Assembly (NCBI RefSeq): GCF_014873755.1
Contig: NZ_JADBEG010000001.1
Location: forward strand, 6,546,501 to 6,610,500
DNA length: 64,000 bases
Direction: 5' to 3'
From: Amycolatopsis lexingtonensis
GTDB lineage: Bacteria > Actinomycetota > Actinomycetes > Mycobacteriales > Pseudonocardiaceae
How positions within the stretch are numbered: the stretch's first letter is position 1; every line of letters starts with the position of its first letter. The translations under genes and the position numbers were made by a program. The notes under the pieces were generated by a model. That model ran no database searches, was not told where the DNA came from, and saw nothing but the letters and a program-made list of their open reading frames with translations. This document shows, piece by piece, positions 1-8,787 of this stretch.

Positions 1-791
1 GTGGACATGACGAGGCCCGCGCCGTTGCCGATGATGCCGACCTGGCCGTCGAGCTTGACGTAGTTGAGGTTCTTGGCCTTGGCCTTCGCCTCGAGCGGGT
101 TCTCGGCTTCCTTGTCCACCAGGGCCTCGTGGCCCGGCTGGCGGAAGTCCGCGTTCTCGTCGAGGGTGACCTTGCCGTCGAGGGCGATGATCTTGTCCTG
201 CGGGTCGCGGACCAGCGGGTTGACCTCGACCAGGGTGGCGTCCTCGGAGACGAAGGTCTCCCAGAGCTTGACGACGACGTCGGCGGCCTCGTCGATGATC
301 TCGGCCGGGAAGTTGCCGGCCTTCAGGATCTCGAGCGCCTTCGCCTTGTCGACCCCGGCGATCGCGTCGACCGGGATCTTCGCGAGCGCGTCGGGGCGCT
401 CGACCGCGAGCTGCTCGATCTCCATGCCGCCCTCGGAGGACGCCATCGCCAGGAACGTGCGGTTCGCGCGGTCCAGCAGGAAGGAGAAGTAGTACTCGGA
501 CGCGATGTCCGAAGCTTCGGCCACGAGCACGCGACGCGTGATGTGGCCCTTGATGTCGAGGCCGAGGATGGCTTCCGCCTTCTCCTTCGCCTCGTCGGGC
601 GTCTGGGCCAGCTTGACGCCGCCCGCCTTTCCGCGGCCGCCGACCTTCACCTGCGCCTTGACGACGACCTGGTTGCCGATCTGCTCCGCGGCGGTCTTGG
701 CTTCTTCGGGGGTGCTAGCCACCGAGCCCGGCAGAACCGGTACTCCGTGGGCGGCGAAGAGATCCCTCGCCTGGTACTCGTAGAGGTCCAC
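1..791 (-). CDS. sucC: Succinyl-CoA ligase (ADP-forming) beta subunit, 3' end cut by window
   Basis: ATP-grasp beta subunit of the TCA-cycle enzyme that makes succinate, CoA and ATP from succinyl-CoA. The first 263 residues are visible: the start [12 protein letters not shown], the basic ATP-grasp stretch [16 protein letters not shown], and the later VEVNPLV metal-site region. The GTG at 791 is chosen because AGGAG sits 9 bases upstream and VDLYEYQ is the family's usual N-terminus. The C-terminal CoA-ligase domain, and presumably sucD, lie off the left edge. Read in the same direction as the two genes to its right; a 132-base gap precedes it, so it may have its own promoter. Confidence 0.95.
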   Translation of the reverse strand, partial: MDLYEYQARDLFAAHGVPVLPGSVASTPEEAKTAAEQIGNQVVVKAQVKVGGRGKAGGVKLAQTPDEAKEKAEAILGLDIKGHITRRVLVAEASDIASEYYFSFLLDRANRTFLAMASSEGGMEIEQLAVERPDALAKIPVDAIAGVDKAKALEILKAGNFPAEIIDEAADVVVKLWETFVSEDATLVEVNPLVRDPQDKIIALDGKVTLDENADFRQPGHEALVDKEAENPLEAKAKAKNLNYVKLDGQVGIIGNGAGLVMS

Positions 792-923
792 TACTCCAGT
801 CTCCTGACGACACGCCACTGTGGTGGTCCGCGTAACCGGACCGCGCTGTCGGACCAGTCGAGGTTAGCGACCTGCGTGAACGGCGGGGACTCCGCACCTG
901 GTGAAGTCGGTCACCGTCCGCGG

Positions 924-1217
924 TCAGACGGTGTTCTCGCGGTGTGAGACCGCCCACCGGGCCGCCTCTTCCGCGGTGGTGAAGACGGGAAAATCCGACA
1001 GCGCGGCCGCGAGCGCTTCGGTCGGCGCGGCGCCGAGAACGCCCACCGCGTCCGGGTCTTCCTGCTCGGCGGTGCGCAGGATCTGTTCTTCGGTGTCCAG
1101 GGGTCCGGCGTGGACGACCTCGACGCCTTCGTCGCGCAGGAAGCGGCCCAGCGCGACGGCGGCCGGATCGGGCCGGGCGAACTCGACGAGCAGCACCCGG
1201 CGGCGCTCACGCGTCAC
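924..1217 (-). CDS. Small cobalamin-binding-fold-like protein (97 aa)
   Basis: The whole protein resembles the Rossmann-like B12-binding domain found at the C-terminus of methylmalonyl-CoA mutases: a first strand RRVLLVEF, a helix with GRFLRDEG, then VEVVHAGPLDTEEQI and DAVGVLGAAP. The cobalamin-ligating DxHxxG motif is absent after strand 1 (the sequence reads ARPDPAAVALG), so cofactor binding is doubtful. GTG start at 1217; the gene overlaps the end of the upstream membrane-protein gene by 11 bases, so the two are probably translationally coupled. Function unknown; the fold call is a resemblance, not a proven homology. Confidence 0.7.
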   Translation of the reverse strand: MTRERRRVLLVEFARPDPAAVALGRFLRDEGVEVVHAGPLDTEEQILRTAEQEDPDAVGVLGAAPTEALAAALSDFPVFTTAEEAARWAVSHRENTV

Positions 1218-3003
1218 GGCGCTCGCCCCGACGTCCGCCCGCGGCGGCCAGCCCGGCCGCGATCAGCAGTGCGGCCGCGGCGGCGAGGGCGAGCCAGAAC
1301 CCGGTCGCCGGGCTCGCGCCGCCGAGCGTCCCGCCGACGAGCGGCAGCTCCGCGGCGTGCAGGCCGGCGAGCACGGCGGCACCGGCGAGCAGCGCCGCCG
1401 CGGGCCTCGGCCGGGACCGCAGCGCGAGCGCGCCCGCGCCGACGACGGCCACGGCGGCGGTCAGCAGCCCCCACGACGGGGTGTCGAAGTCCGACCACAG
1501 CCCGGGTGCGACGTAGCCGGGCACGGTGAAGACGGGCAGCCCGAAGCCGGCGACGGCCAGCACGGCCCCGGCGACGACCGGTGTCAGCACGTTCTTGTCC
1601 GGCTCGGCGGCGTTCCCGGCGTCCTCGCGTTCGACGACCCCGGTCCCGGCGGCGGCGAGCGCGGTCACGGCCGCGAGCACGAGCGCGGCGAACGTCCAGG
1701 CGGCACCGGCCCCGAGGTCGTAGGCGAAGGCGGGGGCGGCGGCGCCCCCGAACCCGCCGAGGTTGCCGGCCTGGGTGGCGGTCAGCGCGGTGTTCAGGAC
1801 GGCGGTGCCGGCGAGGACGATGCCGGCCCAGAGCAGCCCGAGCAGCGGCCGCGCGCCCGGAGCGGTCTTGGGGACGAGCACGCCGAGCGCGGCAACCGCC
1901 AGCACGACGGCGGCGACGAGCAGGTACCACCGAGCCGGGCTCTCGGCGGCGGCGCTGACCGGCGCGGTGGCCCCGGGGTTCAGCGCGGTGACCGCGACCT
2001 GCGGCGCGAAGCTCCCGATCACCGCGGCGACCGCCGTGGCGAGGCCGAGCAGGCCGGTGACGAGCCGCCACCAGAAGAGACCGGGGATCTTCAGGTCGGC
2101 TTCGTCGTGCGCGGGTCGTTCGGCGAGCCGGGTGAAGGCGAGCGCGGCGATGACGGCCGTCGCGAGGAGCGCGAGGGCGGGTCCCCAGGTGACTTCCAGG
2201 TCGCTCCGGTAGAGCCCGGCCAGCACGGGCGGCAGCGCGACGCCAAATGCGCCGGCGGCCAGCCCGAGCAGCGTCCCGCGCGCGGTCCGTTCGGCGGGCG
2301 CGGCGAGCGCGAGCGCACCGGCCAGCGGCAGCGCGGCGGCGAGCAGGAGGTACCCGCCGAGGGCGGGCCAGGGTCCTTCGAAGGACGCGCGCGCGAGGAG
2401 GAAGCCGTTGGTGGAGAAGACGGGCATGGTCAGCAGGCCGACGGAAGCGGCGACGGCGAGCAACGGCACGAGCAGCCGCCACCGCCGCCGTTCGGGCTCG
2501 TCCCCGGTCCGGCTCGCCCGCCAGGCCGCGACCCCGGCGGCCCCGGTGAGCAGGTGCCCGGCGACCAGCAGCCAGAACCCGGCCCCGACGGCCGACCCGC
2601 CGACGAACCGGTCGGCGAGGTAGAGCTCGGGACGGACGGCGAGCGGGCCGTTGACGGCGAACTGGAGGTCGAGCACCAGCCGCCCGGGAGCGAGCGCGGC
2701 GAGCCCGAGGACGATCCCGCCGGCCAGCGCGGGCCGCTTCCGTCCGGCCACGATCGCGGCGACGACGGGAGCCAGCGCGAGGACGGCCAGCCAGGGCCAG
2801 CTGGCGAACCCGGGTCCGGCGTCCGGGGAGACGTGCGCGATAGCGCCGGCGGTGAGGGCGAGGGCACCGGCGGCCGCGAGGCCGAGGGCAAGGGTCTGGG
2901 GGCGGTCGTCTTCGGCCCAGGTCTGCGGGGGTGTCCGCGCGCCGGTGGGACGAGACGGGGAGCCGGGGGCGCTTCGGCCTGGGGGTTCTGAGCGTGGGGG
3001 CAT
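1207..3003 (-). CDS. Polytopic integral membrane protein of unknown function
   Basis: About 598 residues, very rich in Ala, Leu, Gly and Val, with roughly 14 hydrophobic segments and short charged loops. A basic, Pro-rich N-terminal tail of about 50 residues precedes the first membrane span. No catalytic or transport motif is recognisable. ATG at 3003 is preferred over an in-frame TTG at 3021; neither has a strong ribosome-binding site. It is the first gene of a probable operon with the B12-fold-like protein, upstream of sucC. Strong codon bias on this strand supports it as the real gene against several long antisense frames. Confidence 0.75.
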   Translation of the reverse strand: MPPRSEPPGRSAPGSPSRPTGARTPPQTWAEDDRPQTLALGLAAAGALALTAGAIAHVSPDAGPGFASWPWLAVLALAPVVAAIVAGRKRPALAGGIVLGLAALAPGRLVLDLQFAVNGPLAVRPELYLADRFVGGSAVGAGFWLLVAGHLLTGAAGVAAWRASRTGDEPERRRWRLLVPLLAVAASVGLLTMPVFSTNGFLLARASFEGPWPALGGYLLLAAALPLAGALALAAPAERTARGTLLGLAAGAFGVALPPVLAGLYRSDLEVTWGPALALLATAVIAALAFTRLAERPAHDEADLKIPGLFWWRLVTGLLGLATAVAAVIGSFAPQVAVTALNPGATAPVSAAAESPARWYLLVAAVVLAVAALGVLVPKTAPGARPLLGLLWAGIVLAGTAVLNTALTATQAGNLGGFGGAAAPAFAYDLGAGAAWTFAALVLAAVTALAAAGTGVVEREDAGNAAEPDKNVLTPVVAGAVLAVAGFGLPVFTVPGYVAPGLWSDFDTPSWGLLTAAVAVVGAGALALRSRPRPAAALLAGAAVLAGLHAAELPLVGGTLGGASPATGFWLALAAAAALLIAAGLAAAGGRRGERRDA

Positions 3004-3896
3004 TGCGGGCGACGCTAGCAAGGTTGGGCGGGGTGGGAGGTGTCATCGGGGTGCGAGTCGGCGAACGGGCCGGGAGGGATTCGGTGAGCGGGCAGGCTCG
3101 ATCGGCGCCGGGGAGGCAGAGGGCGGGAGAGCTTGGGCGCGGCGGCGGGCTCGGGTCAGTCGCCGACAAGGTGAGGTGGGACCGGTCGGCGGGACCGCGG
3201 GCAGGAATCGCGAGGCCAGGCGGCGCGGAGCCACCCGGAAGCGAGCGGCGTGGGCGCGGAGACCAGCCGATGGCGCCGCGGGCAGGAACCGGTGGGCAAG
3301 CGGTGCAGGGCCGCTAGGTGGCGAGCGGGGCCGGCGCGAGATACCGCGCGGATGCCTCTCGCGTTACCGATGGGCGTGACCTCGCGGCCCCGTAGTGACC
3401 GGAAACAGGCGCGCAAGGGGACAAATCCGACAGATAATCGCGATCTTGCCCGGTCAGTCGGCGAGCGGTTCTCCTGCGTCGATGAACGGTCGAGTTCGGA
3501 GCGCCGCGGGAGGGGACTCAACCAGCCCGGAAAGCGTCCACAACCGACTCGAGGGAGTCGAAGATGCTTGAACATCCCCAGGCAAACCCTTATTCCGCCC
3601 CTCCGGGGCCGCCCCGGGCGCTGGTTGCCTTAAACCGTCCGCAAGAGCTGTAAGGCAAGTCACAACCAAAGCAGTAAACCCCTTCTAACTTTGGGTAATT
3701 TCCACAGGTGAGCGTCTCCTCGTCGCCACCCGAACGGCCGACCGGCGGGGCAGATCTTGCCGACAGCGGTACCCCTTCGTTACTGTCCCGGGGTCCCCAT
3801 TACAGTCAGGTCACGAAGTAGGACACCGAGCAAACCACCCCCGAGGTTGGCTCACCGGGTTCCCCCGCCCGCAGTCCTCGACCCGGCTCCCCGACG
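3004..3896. other. Long intergenic region between divergent genes (893 bp)
   Basis: No convincing gene. Open frames here have poor third-position bias and no ribosome-binding sites. The left part (to about 3400) is very G-rich on the plus strand; the part from about 3400 is less GC-rich and likely carries the promoter of the M23 peptidase gene. It contains a perfect 8-bp stem at 3625-3658, listed separately. I looked for the c-di-AMP (ydaO) riboswitch that often precedes actinobacterial cell-wall hydrolases and did not find its conserved blocks. Confidence 0.6.
3625..3658 (+). other. 8-bp perfect stem-loop upstream of the M23 peptidase gene
   Basis: TTGCCTTA and TAAGGCAA are exact reverse complements separated by 18 bases. 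The hairpin lies about 240 bp before the peptidase start in an AT-richer stretch. It could be part of a structured leader or a protein-binding site; the sequence alone does not decide. Confidence 0.4.
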
Positions 3897-4724
3897 ATGG
3901 AAGGCCCTGTCTTGGCTTCACACCGCTCCCCCGGCGGCCAAGCTCCTTCCCCGGCATTGAAGGACGCACTGGAAGGTGCGGTCGTTCGTGTCCGGGGTGC
4001 GCACCGCATCGCCCCGCCCTCCTCGGCCCTTCGTGGCCGTGTCGTGGTCGCCGCCGTTGCAGCCGGAGCGTTCGCTGCCGCAGCGGCAGGACAGACCCTC
4101 AAGACCGTCACCGACTCCGACGCGGCCGTGACGCCCCTGGCCAACAGCCAGGACGCCAGCGCTTCCCTGACCGCGGGAGGTGCGGGCAGCGGGGGCGCCC
4201 CGGAGCTCCTGCCGACCGGCCACGCCGTCGACGCTTCCGCCGAGGCCGCGAAGATCGCGGACTCCGCCTCCATCACGCAGGCCCGTGAGCAGCGCGAAGC
4301 CGACGCCGCCAAGAAGGCCGCCGAAGAAGCCGCTCGCCCCAAGACCTGTCTCCCGGCCCACGGGACGTTCACCTCGGGCTTCGGTGCCCGGTGGGGCACG
4401 AGCCACCTCGGCATCGACATTGCCAACGCCATCGGCACCCCGATCTACGCCGCCTCCGACGGCACCGTGATCGAAGCCGGCCCGGCCAGCGGTTTCGGCC
4501 TCTGGGTCCGCGTCCAGCTCGACGACGGCACGATCCAGGTCTACGGCCACATGAACAGCTTCTCCGTCAAGGAGGGGCAGAAGGTCAAGTGCGGCCAGCA
4601 GATCGCCGAGATCGGCAACCGCGGCCAGAGCACCGGCCCGCACCTGCACTTCGAGGTGTGGCAGAACGGCACGAAGAAGATCGACCCCCGGCCCTGGCTG
4701 GCCGCGCGCGGCATCGTCATCTGA
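3897..4724 (+). CDS. Membrane-anchored M23 family metallopeptidase (LytM-type)
   Basis: 275-residue putative peptidoglycan endopeptidase. A cytoplasmic tail of about 45 residues precedes one hydrophobic segment (about 46-65). A charged Ala-rich helix with QAREQREADAAKKAAEEAA follows, then the LytM domain (about 150-275). Zinc-site motifs are HLGIDIA (HxxxD) and HLHFEV (HxH), with YGHMNS between them. A C-terminal WLAARGIVI ends the domain without extra repeats. The ATG at 3897 lacks a strong ribosome-binding site, so a nearby alternative start is possible. It is monocistronic, followed by a perfect hairpin. Confidence 0.92.
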   Translation: MEGPVLASHRSPGGQAPSPALKDALEGAVVRVRGAHRIAPPSSALRGRVVVAAVAAGAFAAAAAGQTLKTVTDSDAAVTPLANSQDASASLTAGGAGSGGAPELLPTGHAVDASAEAAKIADSASITQAREQREADAAKKAAEEAARPKTCLPAHGTFTSGFGARWGTSHLGIDIANAIGTPIYAASDGTVIEAGPASGFGLWVRVQLDDGTIQVYGHMNSFSVKEGQKVKCGQQIAEIGNRGQSTGPHLHFEVWQNGTKKIDPRPWLAARGIVI

Positions 4725-4760
4725 GTCACCTGAACCGCCTGATCCACCCGCTCCACCCCC

Positions 4761-4783
4761 GCCCGGCGGCACGACCGCCGGGC
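4761..4783 (+). terminator. Hairpin terminator after the M23 peptidase gene
   Basis: GCCCGGCGG and CCGCCGGGC form a perfect 9-bp stem with a 5-base loop, 36 bases past the stop codon. There is no T-run, as is common in high-GC actinobacteria. Confidence 0.65.
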
Positions 4784-4959
4784 GCACGGAAAACCCTGTC
4801 GCAGAGCCAGGTTCCGTCGGCGACGGACTGAGCCGCGCAGTGGTCCGGACCTCATCGGACGCGGAAACAGCCGCAGCGGCACCGGAATCCACCGGGATGC
4901 CCGGAACCCCGCCGAGGCCGAGAAAAACCCTCCAGAGGCGCCTCAGCGCCCGCAACGCA

Positions 4960-5352
4960 CTAGCGGTGCCCGCCCGGCAGACGCCGGATGAAGTACGCCA
5001 CCGCGACCTGCCACACCGTGCACAGCTCCGCTGGCCGCCGCACGGGCAGCCAGCCCCAGGGCGCGACTCCCCTTGCGCCCCCCGCGGAGCGGACACGCGC
5101 GGCACTCCGGGCCCTGGTCGTCCAGCGGCGTCCCCGGCCGCAGGTGACGCAGTGCCCGTGCGCGCCCAGCTCGTGCTGCCTGAGCAGCGCTCGCCAGGCG
5201 GCGGCCAGCCGGCACGCCTCCGCTCCCGCACGCGGGGCGGTTCCTGAGGCCCCCGAAGGCTCCCGACCCCGATCGGAAACCGTCGACCGCAGGACTCCCC
5301 GCAGGTGGTTTTGTACCCCTTCGGCCAGCAGGTGAAACAGCACCGCGTCCAC
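4960..5352 (-). CDS. Small Cys-containing protein, predicted LexA-controlled
   Basis: 130 residues, not recognised. It begins MDAVLFHLLAEGVQNHLR; a central Arg-rich part contains a HCVTCG pair; the C-terminus is a hydrophobic/aromatic segment ELCTVWQVAVAYFIRRLPG. The CxxC plus the later Cys could bind a metal, which is inference. GTG at 5352 is chosen because a -10-like TAGTGT (5357-5362, read on the minus strand) would place transcription start at or next to the GTG, suggesting a leaderless mRNA. A perfect SOS box lies 18 bp upstream, so DNA-damage induction is expected. It ends in a 235-bp gap before the convergent M23 gene. Confidence 0.72.
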   Translation of the reverse strand: MDAVLFHLLAEGVQNHLRGVLRSTVSDRGREPSGASGTAPRAGAEACRLAAAWRALLRQHELGAHGHCVTCGRGRRWTTRARSAARVRSAGGARGVAPWGWLPVRRPAELCTVWQVAVAYFIRRLPGGHR

Positions 5353-5370
5353 ACCACACTACCCCCTCCG

Positions 5371-5386
5371 TCGAACCTTTGTTCGA
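5371..5386 (-). promoter_or_regulatory. LexA (SOS) box, perfect 16-bp dyad
   Basis: TCGAAC-CTTT-GTTCGA matches the established actinobacterial SOS box TCGAAC-N4-GTTCGA at every fixed position. It sits 18-34 bp before the GTG of the minus-strand Cys protein and overlaps where its -35 element would lie. The other neighbour, pcrA, ends here rather than starts, so the target is the small gene. Confidence 0.85.
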
Positions 5387-5477
5387 TCACGGGGTCAGTT
5401 GTACCGGGTGGGTACGACGATTCCGGCGGCGATCGCGGGGATCGCCGCCGGATTCACTCGTCCGGGTTGCGCTGGGG

Positions 5478-7892
5478 CTAGAGCTTCACCATCGGGACGC
5501 TGCCGATCAGCATCAGGCGGACCTTGCCCGCCGCGCCGAAGTCGATCGTCGCCGTCGCGCGGGGACCGACGCCGTCACAGGAGATCACCGTGCCCAGGCC
5601 GTACTTGTCGTGGCTGACCCGGTCGCCGACGTCCAGTTTCAGCGCCACCGTGTCCTTCCAGCCCTTGCCGAACGACGGCGTGCCCGACGAAGACGACGGC
5701 GAAGAAGTCCGCCTGCCACCCCACGTGGTCGCCGCGCGCGGGGTGCCCCGCGAGCCGCCGCCGAAGCCGAAGCCCGGGCTGGAGGGCTCCAGGCGCCGCC
5801 AGTCGACGAGGTCCGGCGGCAACTCGTCGAGGAACCGCGAAGCCGGGTTCATCGACGGCTGGCCCCACGCCGAGCGCGTGATCGCGCGCGAGACGTACAA
5901 CCGCTTCCTCGCCCGCGTGATCGCGACGTACGCCAGCCGCCGTTCCTCGGCCAGCTCCGTCGGGTCGCCCAGCGCCCGCATGTGCGGGAAAACGCCGTCC
6001 TCCCAACCGGTGCAGAAGACCACCGGGTACTCCAGGCCCTTCGCGGTGTGCACGGTCATCAGCGTGACCACGCCCGCGCCGCCGTCGCCTTCCTCGCCAC
6101 CGTCCGGCGAAGGCACCGAATCGGCGTCCGCCACCAGGGAAACGCGCTCCAGGAACGCGGGCAGCGAACCCGGTGCCGGCACCCCGGCCTCCACGACCAG
6201 CTCGGCGTTCTCGTCCGCGGCGACCTCGGCGGTGATCTCGGTGAACTCGCGCGCGACCGTCACGAGCTCGTCGAGGTTCTCCACGCGCGTGTGGTCCTGC
6301 GGGTCGTCCGACTCCTCGAGTTCGACGCGGTAGCCGGTCTTCTCCAGCACGGCTTCGAGGACGTCGTGCACCTCCGCGCCCTGCTCGACCAGCAGCCCCA
6401 GTTCGTCGAGCAGCCCGACGAACCCGCCGATCGCCTTGACCGAGCGCGGGTTCAGCAGCGGCACCTTGCCGTCGACGGCGTCCCGCAGCGCCTGCGCGAA
6501 CGAAATCCGCTCGCGCTCGGCGTGCGTCGCCACGACGGCTTCCGCGCGGTCGCCGATGCCGCGCTTGGGCACGTTCAGCACGCGCCGCAGGCTGACCGTG
6601 TCCTCCGGGTTCGCCAGCACGCGCAGGTACGCGATCATGTCGCGGACTTCGCGCCGCTCGTAGAACCGCACGCCGCCGACGACCTTGTACGGCAGGCCGA
6701 GCCGGATGAAGATCTCTTCGAAGACGCGGGACTGGTTGTTGGTGCGGTAGAAGACGGCGACGTCGGAGTAGTCGGCCTCGCCCTTTTCCGCCAGTGAGTC
6801 GATTTCCCCGGCCACGAACGCGGCTTCGTCGTGGTCGTTGTCCGAGACGTAGCCGACGATCTTCTCGCCGTCGCCCGAATCCGTCCACAGCCGCTTCGCC
6901 CGGCGATTCGGATTGCGCTCGATGACGGCGTTGGCCGCGGACAGGATCGTCTGCGTGGAGCGGTAGTTCTGCTCCAGCAGGATGGTGTGCGCGTTCGGGA
7001 AGTCCCGCTCGAACTCCTCGATGTTGCGGATCGTCGCGCCGCGGAAGGCGTAGATCGACTGGTCCGCGTCACCGACCACGACCAGCTCGGCCGGCTCGAC
7101 GCCCGCTTCGTTCGGCGCGGTCCCGGCCAGCTCGCGGACCAGCGTGTACTGCGCGTGGTTCGTGTCCTGGTACTCGTCGACCAGCACGTGGCGGAACCGG
7201 CGCCGGTAGTACTCGGCGACGTCCGGGAACGCCTGCAGCAGCGAAACCGTGCGCATGATCAGGTCGTCGAAGTCGAAGGCGTTGGCCTGGTTGAGCCGCC
7301 GCTGGTACTCGGCGTAGACCTCGGCGACGCGGCGCTCGAGGTCGTTGCCCGCGTTCGCCGCCGCCGTCTCCGGGTCGGTGAGCTCGTTCTTCAGGTTCGA
7401 GATGTGCACCGCGAGCGTGCGCGCGGCGTACCGCTTCGGGTCGATGTCGAGGTCCCGCGCCACCAGGGTGATCAGCCGCTTGGTGTCGTCGGAGTCGTAG
7501 ATGGAGAAGCTCGACGACATGTCGAGCGTTTTGGCTTCACGGCGCAGGATCCGCACGCACATCGAGTGGAACGTCGACACCCACATCGCGTTCGCGCGGC
7601 GCCCGACGAGCGCGGCGACGCGCTCGCGCATTTCGGCGGCCGCCTTGTTGGTGAACGTGATCGCCATGATTTCGCCCGGGTGCACCCGGCGTTGCCCGAG
7701 CAGGTAGGCGATCCGGCGGGTCAGCACCCGGGTCTTGCCCGATCCCGCGCCCGCCACCACCAGCAGCGGGCCACCGGCGTGGGTGACGGCTTCGCGCTGG
7801 GCGGGGTTGAGGTCGTCGAGCAGCTCGGCCTGCCCGCCGGCGGCGGGCTTGCGCGCAGGGGTCGCGGCGGGGAGATCGAAGAGGGTGTCCAT
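5478..7892 (-). CDS. pcrA: ATP-dependent DNA helicase PcrA/UvrD1
   Basis: 804-residue superfamily 1A 3'-5' helicase for nucleotide excision repair and related DNA processing. Motifs in order: Q motif (LNPAQREAV), Walker A GAGSGKTR (about 47-54), VDEYQDTN (motif II), GDADQSIYAFRGA (III), QNYRST (IV), TVHTAKGLEYPVV (V), VAITRARKRL (VI). A C-terminal Gly/Ser-rich linker leads to a KLDVGDRVSHDKYGLGTV tail that matches the RNA-polymerase-interacting Tudor-like module of PcrA. ATG at 7892. Adjacency to chorismate mutase is a conserved actinobacterial arrangement. Confidence 0.97.
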   Translation of the reverse strand: MDTLFDLPAATPARKPAAGGQAELLDDLNPAQREAVTHAGGPLLVVAGAGSGKTRVLTRRIAYLLGQRRVHPGEIMAITFTNKAAAEMRERVAALVGRRANAMWVSTFHSMCVRILRREAKTLDMSSSFSIYDSDDTKRLITLVARDLDIDPKRYAARTLAVHISNLKNELTDPETAAANAGNDLERRVAEVYAEYQRRLNQANAFDFDDLIMRTVSLLQAFPDVAEYYRRRFRHVLVDEYQDTNHAQYTLVRELAGTAPNEAGVEPAELVVVGDADQSIYAFRGATIRNIEEFERDFPNAHTILLEQNYRSTQTILSAANAVIERNPNRRAKRLWTDSGDGEKIVGYVSDNDHDEAAFVAGEIDSLAEKGEADYSDVAVFYRTNNQSRVFEEIFIRLGLPYKVVGGVRFYERREVRDMIAYLRVLANPEDTVSLRRVLNVPKRGIGDRAEAVVATHAERERISFAQALRDAVDGKVPLLNPRSVKAIGGFVGLLDELGLLVEQGAEVHDVLEAVLEKTGYRVELEESDDPQDHTRVENLDELVTVAREFTEITAEVAADENAELVVEAGVPAPGSLPAFLERVSLVADADSVPSPDGGEEGDGGAGVVTLMTVHTAKGLEYPVVFCTGWEDGVFPHMRALGDPTELAEERRLAYVAITRARKRLYVSRAITRSAWGQPSMNPASRFLDELPPDLVDWRRLEPSSPGFGFGGGSRGTPRAATTWGGRRTSSPSSSSGTPSFGKGWKDTVALKLDVGDRVSHDKYGLGTVISCDGVGPRATATIDFGAAGKVRLMLIGSVPMVKL

Positions 7893-8038
7893 CGTCCGTC
7901 CACGCTACCCCGGGCGGGTAGGAGGGCGGCAGAGCGTGCCACGCGGCGGGTCTCGCGCGCGGACGGGCGGACGCGCGTCCGCGCGCGAAGGGCTCCTCAC
8001 CCGGCGGGCAGCAGCGGGGCGGTCCGGCGGCGAACGCC

Positions 8039-8260
8039 ATGAACGACTCGTTCATGTCGTCGGGCGCCAGGGCTCCGGCAAAGTCGCGTCGGTGCAGCCC
8101 GCAGCGTTGCACCAGCGTCTTGAATGACTCATTCAGGACCTCCGAAGACCTGAATGAGTCATTCAAGACGTCGGGCGAGCGGGTCACCGGCGGCAGAGTG
8201 GCCCGGCCGCGTGACTTTGCCGGGGCCCTGTCGTCGGGCGCGATGAACTAGTCGTTCGTG
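8039..8260. repeat. Nested-palindrome intergenic repeat, copy A
   Basis: Fills most of the 465-bp gap between pcrA and the DUF1707 gene. Components from outside in: a 17-bp dyad ATGAACGACTCGTTCAT (8039-8055) with a degenerate partner at 8243-8260; CCGGCAAAGTCGCG (about 8075) inverted against CGCGTGACTTTGCCGG (about 8207-8222); and two facing 15-bp dyads TGAATGACTCATTCA (8121-8135) and TGAATGAGTCATTCA (8151-8165). A near-identical second copy lies at 39514-39763. No transposase frame is present. The dyads happen to be open in several frames, producing spurious short ORFs. Confidence 0.85.
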
Positions 8261-8357
8261 GCATCGCGGGCCGCCTCGGGTACCGCGCCGGGCGTAGCGG
8301 GGAGTGTCGCCTGCTGCCCGACGCGCCGAAGCCTTCCCGCGCGGAGCATCGGTGGAC

Positions 8358-8783
8358 ATGAACGAACCCAACCCCGCCCGGCTCCGGGCCGCCGACGCCG
8401 ATCGTGAACGCGTCGCGAAGACCGTCCAGTCCGCCGGTTCCGAAGGCCGGCTCACCCTCGAAGAGGTCGAAGAGCGCCTCTCCCGCGTCTACGCCGCGCG
8501 GTTCACCGACGAACTCGCCGCGCTCACCACCGATCTGCCGCGGCCCGCGCCGCCGCGGGCGGGGTTCCCGCTCACCCGGGACGCGCTGCGGCGGCACCCG
8601 GCGCTGCGCTTCCACCTCGCCGTCGTGGTCGCGCTCTCGGTGCTGGCGATCGTCCGCTGGGCGGTGCTCGGCGCCGGCTTCTTCTGGCCCGCCTTCCCGA
8701 TCTTCTGGCTCACCGTGAGCCTCGTGGTCCACGCGGGCGCGCGGTCGTTCCGGGAGCGGTCCGGTAGCGCTGTGCCATACTGA
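8358..8783 (+). CDS. DUF1707 domain membrane protein
   Basis: 141 residues. The N-terminal DUF1707 block (about 8-60) has the family signature RAADADRERVAKTVQSA, then GRLTLEEVEERLSRVYAA and ELAALTTDLP. A linker and two hydrophobic helices (about 93-108 and 112-130) give a 2TM tail. ATG at 8358 is chosen over an upstream in-frame ATG at 8304 because the domain starts within ten residues of it. The domain is of unknown function, common in actinobacteria. Its 3' end lies just 4 bp before the putative leader peptide of the chorismate mutase gene, so that gene's promoter would lie inside this gene's end. Confidence 0.88.
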   Translation: MNEPNPARLRAADADRERVAKTVQSAGSEGRLTLEEVEERLSRVYAARFTDELAALTTDLPRPAPPRAGFPLTRDALRRHPALRFHLAVVVALSVLAIVRWAVLGAGFFWPAFPIFWLTVSLVVHAGARSFRERSGSAVPY

Positions 8784-8787
8784 AGGC

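Noticed and set aside
901..2991. Very long plus-strand open frame opposite the polytopic membrane gene (and similar antisense frames throughout)
   Set aside because: High GC removes stop codons from antisense frames. The product is low-complexity Gly/Arg/Glu/Pro, and codon bias favours the opposite strand.
3479..3500. Possible second LexA box (GAAC...GTTC)
   Set aside because: The half-sites are six bases apart instead of four and the flanking TC/GA bases do not match.
3250..3633. Plus-strand open frame in the 893-bp gap before the M23 gene
   Set aside because: Arg/Pro-rich product, poor third-position bias, no ribosome-binding site, no family resemblance.
3540..3896. c-di-AMP (ydaO-type) riboswitch before the M23 peptidase
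   Set aside because: Expected from genomic context in actinobacteria, but the conserved sequence blocks are absent; only one simple hairpin was found.
8039..8251. Short ORFs across the palindromic repeats
   Set aside because: The dyads are open in several frames and both strands; identical peptides arise in both copies from the DNA repeat, not from selection on protein.
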